This document shows, in pieces, positions 11,201 through 12,810 of a DNA stretch of 12,810 nucleotides (position 1 is the first letter of the stretch; each line of letters begins with the position of its first letter). The notes beneath the pieces were generated by a model, which worked only from the letters and a program-made list of their open reading frames with translations, had not been told where the DNA came from and searched no databases. The stretch lies in assembly GCF_000003605.2 (NCBI RefSeq), contig NW_003134343.1, positions 679,245 through 692,054 on the forward strand. Reading direction: 5' to 3'. This stretch comes from Saccoglossus kowalevskii (taxonomy: Eukaryota > Hemichordata > Enteropneusta > Harrimaniidae). The position numbers were made by a program, and so were the translations under genes.

Positions 11201-11975
11201 AATAAAGTGATTGACACATTATAAGACCTACTTTTGTATTTTACATTTCTGGCATCGGATTTGCAGTTTTTAAACAACAATACTGATTTATTTTATAACA
11301 CCATTTTGATTCGGTTTTTAATTTATTTAGATACAATTATTATTTTCATATATTATTTCCATTTTGTTTTAACTTCGATTTTTTCCAATTTCAATTGAAT
11401 TGATGTTCTAATTCAGTTTTCAATTTCTTCGACCTTCGACCACCCTATAAATATTACGTCTTACTTATTCCAAGACTGAGATGTATTTTTTCAATTAATT
11501 AGTTAATTAATCTCTCTGAAACTTGTTGTGAAATAGTTTAAGAATTTTCTGGTATCCATCCATACAGGTAAGCTACCATTGACAAAGAAGAAATCATTAC
11601 CAACTACAAATCATTTATAACATAACCCAATACCAACCATGAATCACTTATGAAATATTTGTCATGACATCTTTTTTTCGCAAGAAAAGTTCTTGTAAGA
11701 GATAACAAATTCTAATAACGTTATGTTAGTTATGTATCTTGAATTTTTTATTGACAAGATATTTGCAGAGTTTGGAGGGCACATATTCCAACAATTCATT
11801 GGAATTGCAATGGGTGCAAATTATGCACCATTGTTGATTAGTTTTTACATTCGTATGAACTGTATCGGTTGGAAATAATTCAACTGTCGTTGATTGATTC
11901 ATTTTTCCAGACAGGTTATTTGTTTATGCAGTTGGTCGATACAAATCTCAACACATAGGTAAGACACGGTTTTAA
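1736..11975 (+). CDS. SLC26A: SLC26 (SulP) family anion transporter, 15-exon gene, whole coding span
   Basis: This is the full span of a spliced gene. The joined exons are 1736-2237, 2551-2661, 2842-3041, 3404-3568, 4551-4706, 4833-4915, 5020-5167, 5529-5642, 5933-6010, 7414-7509, 8070-8246, 8692-8913, 9416-9713, 10516-10620 and 11911-11975. They sum to 2520 nt, or 839 residues plus stop, within the usual SLC26 size range. All introns are GT-AG, with phases 1,1,0,0,0,2,0,0,0,0,0,0,1,1. Family hallmarks appear in the expected order: [19 protein letters not shown], the sulfate-transporter signature around PAVYGLY...[43 protein letters not shown], then STAS motifs [16 protein letters not shown] and VTVHDAV. 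SLC26 proteins are plasma-membrane or epithelial transporters and channels for chloride, bicarbonate, sulfate, iodide or oxalate, and prestin is a motor. The vertebrate member it matches cannot be decided by eye. Exons 2-14 are near certain; the last exon is less so. Confidence 0.93.
2238..2550 (+). other. Intron 1
   Basis: A 313-bp phase-1 intron from GTAAGT to TTCCCTCTAG. It is AT-rich and I see no repeat or element in it. Reading through the donor extends the frame to a TAA at 2318. Confidence 0.9.
2551..2661 (+). CDS. SLC26 coding exon 2: TM1-TM2 with sulfate-transporter signature (residues 168-204)
   Basis: This exon completes the IPQG of exon 1 and reads [20 protein letters not shown], then [13 protein letters not shown]. 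It carries the PROSITE-type SulP signature at residues 179-200. As I recall the pattern, the only deviation is Leu185, where a small residue is usual. These helices form the start of the first inverted repeat of the 7+7 fold. Both splice sites are strong (CTCTAG acceptor, GTAAGT donor) and both flanking introns are phase 1. Confidence 0.96.
2712..2762 (+). repeat. 25-bp imperfect tandem duplication in intron 2
   Basis: The 14-mer AAGCAGAGGATAAT occurs at 2712-2725 and again at 2737-2750, a period of 25 bp. The second unit is only partly conserved after the 14-mer. This looks like a small local duplication with no evident function. Confidence 0.7.
2842..3041 (+). CDS. SLC26 coding exon 3: TM3, extracellular loop, TM4 start (residues 205-271)
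   Basis: The exon begins by completing Gly205 and reads [13 protein letters not shown], equivalent to the family TM3 segment that lines the anion site. Arg215 occupies a place where relatives I recall have a small residue. A loop of roughly 35 residues follows, rich in Pro, Asp and Glu. It contains two N-glycosylation sequons, N238-N-T and N241-T-T. The exon ends in the hydrophobic [13 protein letters not shown]. The donor is CAG/GTTAAT, the weakest in the gene, and the next exon starts in phase 0. Confidence 0.94.
3042..3403 (+). other. Intron 3
   Basis: A 362-bp phase-0 intron. The reading frame stays open for 31 codons into it, to a TAA at 3135, so retention would truncate the protein after TM4. 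I see no mobile element. Confidence 0.85.
3404..3568 (+). CDS. SLC26 coding exon 4: TM4-TM5 (residues 272-326)
   Basis: It reads [20 protein letters not shown], then [16 protein letters not shown], both close to conserved SLC26 segments (the family has L..GF.S.YLSDP...GF..GAA....SQ). [13 protein letters not shown] and LLGLVY follow. The acceptor is TATGACAG and the donor ATAT/GTAAGT; both boundaries are phase 0. Confidence 0.96.
3569..4550 (+). other. Intron 4
   Basis: A 982-bp phase-0 intron, strongly AT-rich, with a run of alternating AT near 4466-4485. I see no exon, RNA gene or recognisable mobile element in it. Confidence 0.85.
4551..4706 (+). CDS. SLC26 coding exon 5: TM6 and cytosolic linker (residues 327-378)
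   Basis: This 156-nt exon gives [19 protein letters not shown], a hydrophobic [11 protein letters not shown] helix, then the conserved basic linker [11 protein letters not shown] and PLGSEIIV. Family members have KE.N.+YK.KLP.PIP.E at this place. The acceptor is TTTTGTAG and the donor GTG/GTAGGT. Phase is 0 on both sides. Confidence 0.95.
4833..4915 (+). CDS. SLC26 coding exon 6: TM7 and start of extracellular segment (residues 379-405)
   Basis: A short 83-nt exon reading [20 protein letters not shown] and VVGDLPA. It corresponds to the family stretch ending in Y.V.VVG.+P.G. It ends in phase 2, with the Gly406 codon split by the intron. The donor is GG/GTAAGT. Confidence 0.95.
5020..5167 (+). 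CDS. SLC26 coding exon 7: TM8-TM9 (residues 406-455)
   Basis: It begins by completing Gly406 and reads GVPAPSLPS, the conserved G.P.P..P segment. A hydrophobic stretch with [19 protein letters not shown] follows, then [11 protein letters not shown], which matches the family A.+..Y.+D.NQ motif exactly where TM9 meets TM10. The acceptor is ATTTTGCAG and the donor CAG/GTATGG. Confidence 0.96.
5168..5528 (+). other. Intron 7
   Basis: A 361-bp phase-0 intron. The 12-mer AGAGAACAGTGG appears twice, near 5290 and near 5410. Nothing else is recognisable. Confidence 0.85.
5529..5642 (+). CDS. SLC26 coding exon 8: TM10, anion-site half-helix (residues 456-493)
   Basis: It reads ELIAYGATN, then [20 protein letters not shown] and TSQ. 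This is the most conserved part of the SLC26 core, ELIA.G..N......FP.S.S.SRSLVQ...GG.TQ. In prestin and SLC26A9 structures the start of TM10 points its backbone amides at the anion, and the Arg (prestin R399) helps bind it. Arg481 is kept. The residue before it is Asp480 (codon GAT), where Ser or another neutral residue is usual. Both splice sites are consensus and phase 0. Confidence 0.97.
5933..6010 (+). CDS. SLC26 coding exon 9: TM11-TM12 start (residues 494-519)
   Basis: A 78-nt exon giving [20 protein letters not shown] and FEALPT, the family (V/I)AG....L..LV.L..GPLFE.LP segment. A T-rich tract precedes the AG acceptor. The donor is ACG/GTAATG, phase 0. Confidence 0.95.
6011..7413 (+). 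other. Intron 9, longest intron
   Basis: A 1403-bp phase-0 intron. A 7-bp perfect inverted repeat (TCGAGTC/GACTCGA) lies at 6149-6174. A stop-free stretch at 6529-6681 follows an acceptor-like TTTTTAG and ends at TGA 6682-6684; its translation matches nothing I know. The 64-codon minus-strand frame at 6120-6314 is also unrecognised. I see no mobile element with defined ends. Confidence 0.8.
7414..7509 (+). CDS. SLC26 coding exon 10: TM12 and amphipathic linker (residues 520-551)
   Basis: It reads [18 protein letters not shown], then [14 protein letters not shown]. This corresponds to the family AVLAAIIIV.LKG.F.....LP.LW+..K.D. The Leu-Lys-Glu after the helix replaces the commoner Leu-Lys-Gly. 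The acceptor follows TTCTCACTTTACAG and the donor is TTT/GTAAGT, phase 0 on both sides. Confidence 0.96.
7575..7645. repeat. GC-rich imperfect inverted repeat in intron 10
   Basis: TCACCTGCGCATGC at 7575-7588 pairs with GCGTGCGCAAGTGA at 7632-7645 at 12 of 14 positions, with 43 bp between the arms. The segment stands out as a GC-rich island in AT-rich intron. It could be the remains of a very small inverted-repeat element or a hairpin; no target-site duplication was found. Confidence 0.5.
8001..8040 (+). repeat. TTAATTAA-rich short tandem cluster
   Basis: Three TTAATTAA octamers (8004, 8026, 8030) sit in two diverged copies of GATTAATTAA...TTAACAT, ending about 30 bp before the acceptor of coding exon 11. 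This is a self-complementary, low-complexity tract. Confidence 0.65.
8070..8246 (+). CDS. SLC26 coding exon 11: TM13-TM14 and STAS entry (residues 552-610)
   Basis: It reads [40 protein letters not shown], then [19 protein letters not shown]. The family equivalents are W..TF......D.GL..G....L....RTQ.P and LG++..TD.Y.D...Y. The RTQEPP marks the exit from the last helix and [10 protein letters not shown] the first strand of the cytosolic STAS domain. The exon starts after ATATTTCAG at the CAT codon; an upstream ATG reading is not needed. The donor is GAT/GTAAGT. Confidence 0.97.
8247..8691 (+). other. Intron 11
   Basis: A 445-bp phase-0 AT-rich intron ending in TTCAATTTCAG. Nothing recognisable is inside it. 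Confidence 0.88.
8692..8913 (+). CDS. SLC26 coding exon 12: STAS core first part and basic helix (residues 611-684)
   Basis: It gives [20 protein letters not shown], then [18 protein letters not shown]. This is the conserved STAS segment GIKIF+..S.LYF.N...F...+...TG.NP. From about residue 652 the chain is almost purely charged ([20 protein letters not shown]), which should form a helix or coiled coil, and then LTSRETGE follows. This begins the variable insert found in metazoan STAS domains. The donor is GAG/GTAATA, phase 0. Confidence 0.96.
8914..9415 (+). other. Intron 12
   Basis: A 502-bp phase-0 intron ending in CCAATCTATAG. No repeat or element is recognised. The frame stays open nine codons past the donor before a TGA at 8947. 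Confidence 0.87.
9416..9713 (+). CDS. SLC26 coding exon 13: acidic STAS insert and STAS beta/alpha core (residues 685-783)
   Basis: The exon opens with [13 protein letters not shown] and a Ser/Asn-rich stretch. Residues 708-734 form a very acidic segment ([20 protein letters not shown] and on) and complete the intervening sequence begun in exon 12. Core STAS then resumes at [20 protein letters not shown], the family HT(I/V)I.D...V.F.DS motif. Helix [12 protein letters not shown] and strand IKILLANCK follow. The Asp748 and Asp756-Ser757 region matches the STAS nucleotide-binding-like loop. The donor is A/GTATGT, splitting Lys784 after one base. Confidence 0.96.
9714..10515 (+). other. Intron 13
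   Basis: An 802-bp phase-1 intron. Its middle holds a minus-strand tRNA-derived SINE (listed separately) followed by an (AG)7 run at 10141-10154. The 66-codon plus-strand frame at 10106-10306 overlaps the SINE and is not a gene. The intron ends in a strong T-rich acceptor, TTTTTTTTCTTTCAG. Confidence 0.87.
10000..10154 (-). mobile_element. tRNA-derived SINE, antisense to the host gene
   Basis: Read on the minus strand from about 10140, GAGCGTGGCGTGATAAGG carries a Pol III A-box-like TGGCGTGATAAGG (10134 back to 10122). About 48 bases later GAGTTTGAATC (10086 back to 10076) matches a B-box with one change. A T-arm-like stem flanks it (GTGAG/CACAC with one mismatch). The A-to-B spacing is that of a tRNA. 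Beyond the tRNA-like head is a non-tRNA body with a duplicated ATATGTAATT and the segment CACTCGTGGCAAAAAGGCC. The left end, near 10000, is a guess, and I could not find target-site duplications. The (CT)n at the head may be part of the element or flanking sequence. Confidence 0.6.
10516..10620 (+). CDS. SLC26 coding exon 14: end of STAS domain (residues 784-818)
   Basis: The first two bases complete Lys784. The exon then reads [20 protein letters not shown] and [14 protein letters not shown]. This is the conserved final STAS helix and strand: V+D.L.RC.FF..V..E..F.TVHDAV. The donor at 10621 is GCAG/GTAATA, a moderate site, leaving one base of codon 819. If this donor is not used, the frame reads AGNIIGLY and stops at TAA 10641-10643, with an AATAAA at 10663-10668. 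Confidence 0.95.
10663..10668 (+). promoter_or_regulatory. Possible intronic poly(A) signal after exon 14
   Basis: An AATAAA hexamer lies 20 bases after the read-through stop at 10641-10643 and is followed by a T-rich tract at 10676-10689. Position and context fit an alternative transcript end, but this hexamer is common in AT-rich introns. Confidence 0.3.
10714..10749 (+). repeat. (AATC)n microsatellite
   Basis: About seven perfect AATC units followed by one AACC variant and a final AATC. Such tracts vary in length between individuals. It lies in the last intron. Confidence 0.95.
11598..11653 (+). repeat. Imperfect 33-bp-period direct repeat
   Basis: A 23-base segment at 11598-11620, starting TACCAAC and ending TTATAA, recurs at 11631-11653 with 18 of 23 bases identical. 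This is a local intronic duplication. Confidence 0.5.
11699..11878 (+). mobile_element. Decayed reverse transcriptase fragment (Penelope-like or related non-LTR retroelement)
   Basis: One frame reads [18 protein letters not shown], then [17 protein letters not shown], and ends at TAA 11876-11878. It matches the reverse transcriptase segment LEFLIDNI...FGG..FQQ..GIPMGTNCAPLLADLFL that is abundant in invertebrate and amphioxus retroelements. Changes at the conserved places (Pro to Ala in GIPMG, Thr-Asn-Cys to Ala-Asn-Tyr, loss of the ADLFL block) and flanking stops at 11696 and 11876 mark it as dead. No YxDD box or element ends are seen. The match is from memory, and the exact clade is unresolved. 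Confidence 0.7.
11911..11975 (+). CDS. SLC26 coding exon 15: C-terminal tail with PDZ-ligand-like end (residues 819-839, stop)
   Basis: The acceptor TTGATTCATTTTTCCAG is the best in the region and keeps the phase: G plus AC makes Asp819. The tail is [20 protein letters not shown] followed by Phe and TAA at 11973-11975. The last three residues, T-R-F, fit a class I PDZ ligand (S/T at -2, hydrophobic at 0), as in SLC26A3, SLC26A6 and CFTR. Several other acceptors upstream also lead to stops, but their tails look random and lack this ending. A GTAAGA at 11959 could act as an internal donor. The call needs transcript support. Confidence 0.6.
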
Positions 11976-12240
11976 GGTGTTTATTACCTCTTGGTTTGTT
12001 TCTGGGAGTAACTCTGCTTAACTCGACTGTGTTGTGTGTGTCCGCTGTCATCACATCACTCTATCGATACATTTTGAATGTCACAACAAATTACTAAAAT
12101 TGTGTCCAAACACATCAAGCAAAATTATAAAAATATTGCCAAGTGCAGGAAATATGGTCAAAGGCCAGATGTAAGTCACGTGACTATATAGCAGAATACA
12201 TCATGACCATTTCAAATAAATAAGAATCCTTTGTCTAGCA
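11976..12240 (+). other. Putative 3' untranslated region
   Basis: This runs from the TAA stop to just past an AATAAA. It is AT-rich with no open frame of note. If exon 15 is right, it is the transcript's 3' UTR of about 260 nt. Confidence 0.5.
12215..12220 (+). promoter_or_regulatory. Poly(A) signal for the SLC26 gene
   Basis: AATAAA at 12215-12220 lies 240 bases after the stop, with TTTGTCTAG about 10 bases further as a modest GU-rich element. This is consistent with cleavage near 12235-12245. Confidence 0.5.
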
Positions 12241-12246
12241 AAGAAT

Positions 12247-12510
12247 ATGGCGTTAAAATCACCTCAAATGACAACTGCATATTGGATTCATCAAATTCAA
12301 CAAAGAATAACAAAGAATAACAGACCCCCTAGTGTACATTCCATTACAAAATATGTTATTAGCCAATCTCTGCCTATGTTATGGAGAGCCGGACAGGACC
12401 CCGATACAACTAATATCTTACAGAATTATATACAGAATATATATAGTATAAACATACAGGAACATTACAGTAATTTTATAAATACATTGTTTACTAATTG
12501 GTTTCAGTAG
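12247..12510 (+). other. Unassigned 87-codon ORF after the gene's 3' end
   Basis: It opens ATGGCG and runs 87 codons to TAG 12508-12510. The predicted protein is rich in Asn, Gln, Ile and Thr, with no signal peptide, membrane helix or motif I recognise. It starts 27 bp after the poly(A) signal. It may be a chance frame in AT-rich DNA, a fragment of a mobile element, or an exon of the next gene. The TTTCAG just before its stop looks like an acceptor and argues against it being the end of a real exon. Confidence 0.2.
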
Positions 12511-12810
12511 TGGCAATTTCACAATGCTTAAACCTTTGACCACCGGGTATTCATGTGCCATGTCAACGGCTTCAGCCATTTGCTGATCGGGTGTTTACTC
12601 TGCCCCGCCTTAGAGATTTACTGGAGAGTACGTACTATTTTGTATGAAAGAGGGACAGCGATCGAGGCGTTAACTCAGCTGACTAATGAAGCTGGACTAT
12701 TAGACCGGCAGCCCAGAGCATTTTGATCAAACGAACGAGGTACCAATATCTGAACACATGAGCATTCATGGTGTAACCTAACATATGCAAATATGGATGT
12801 CTGCCGGGGA
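12511..12810. other. Downstream intergenic DNA
   Basis: About 300 bp, somewhat richer in GC than the gene's introns. I see no gene, tRNA, repeat or terminator-like structure in it. Confidence 0.6.

Larger units (their letters stand above)
10621..11910 (+). other. Intron 14 (tentative)
   Basis: A 1290-bp phase-1 intron if the last exon is 11911-11975. It contains the AATAAA at 10663, an (AATC)n microsatellite, a 33-bp-period imperfect repeat at 11598-11653, and a reverse transcriptase relic at 11699-11878. Other acceptor-like AGs within it (10788, 10912, 11566) would give short, dissimilar tails and in-frame stops. The intron extent therefore depends on the last-exon call. Confidence 0.65.

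Noticed and set aside
11568-11620. Alternative last exon after CCATACAG
   Set aside because: It stays open 17 codons to TAA and ends TNHL, which lacks S/T at the -2 position. The sequence looks more like a donor (CAG/GTAAGC) than an acceptor.
1-12810. CRISPR arrays, bacterial operons, riboswitches or prophage genes
   Set aside because: The spliced metazoan-type gene and intron structure rule out a prokaryotic window, and no regularly spaced repeat was seen.

Overview
The window is animal genomic DNA: AT-rich, with coding segments interrupted by GT-AG introns, and with SINE and reverse-transcriptase debris. It is dominated by one plus-strand gene, which I rebuilt exon by exon as a complete SLC26 (SulP) anion transporter/exchanger. 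The divergent but full-length SLC26, a tRNA-derived SINE and a Penelope/non-LTR-like reverse transcriptase relic together suggest an invertebrate, probably marine. I cannot name the species.

Layout. Positions 1-1735 are upstream DNA with no recognisable gene, only a weak candidate core promoter. Positions 1736-11975 hold 15 coding exons separated by 14 introns of 104-1403 bp. The exon phases join without a frame break, giving a model of 839 residues plus stop. Residues 1-150 are the cytosolic N-terminus, about 150-550 the membrane domain, and about 550-818 the STAS domain with a long charged insert. The last exon adds a tail ending T-R-F, a PDZ-ligand-like terminus. An AATAAA lies 240 bp after the stop. 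Positions 12221-12810 contain an unassigned 87-codon ORF and otherwise nothing recognisable.

Repeats. Intron 13 holds a minus-strand tRNA-derived SINE with A-box and B-box. Intron 14 holds an (AATC)n microsatellite and a decayed reverse transcriptase fragment. Intron 10 holds a GC-rich imperfect inverted repeat and a TTAATTAA cluster.

Function. The exons encode one membrane protein, so there is no operon or multi-gene system here. The protein points to worth checking are an Asp beside the conserved Arg of the presumed anion site, an Arg inside presumed TM3, a five-Cys cluster before TM1, and a strongly charge-polarised insert in STAS. A possible intronic-polyadenylation isoform would lack the PDZ-like tail. 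I found no previously undescribed multi-gene system.
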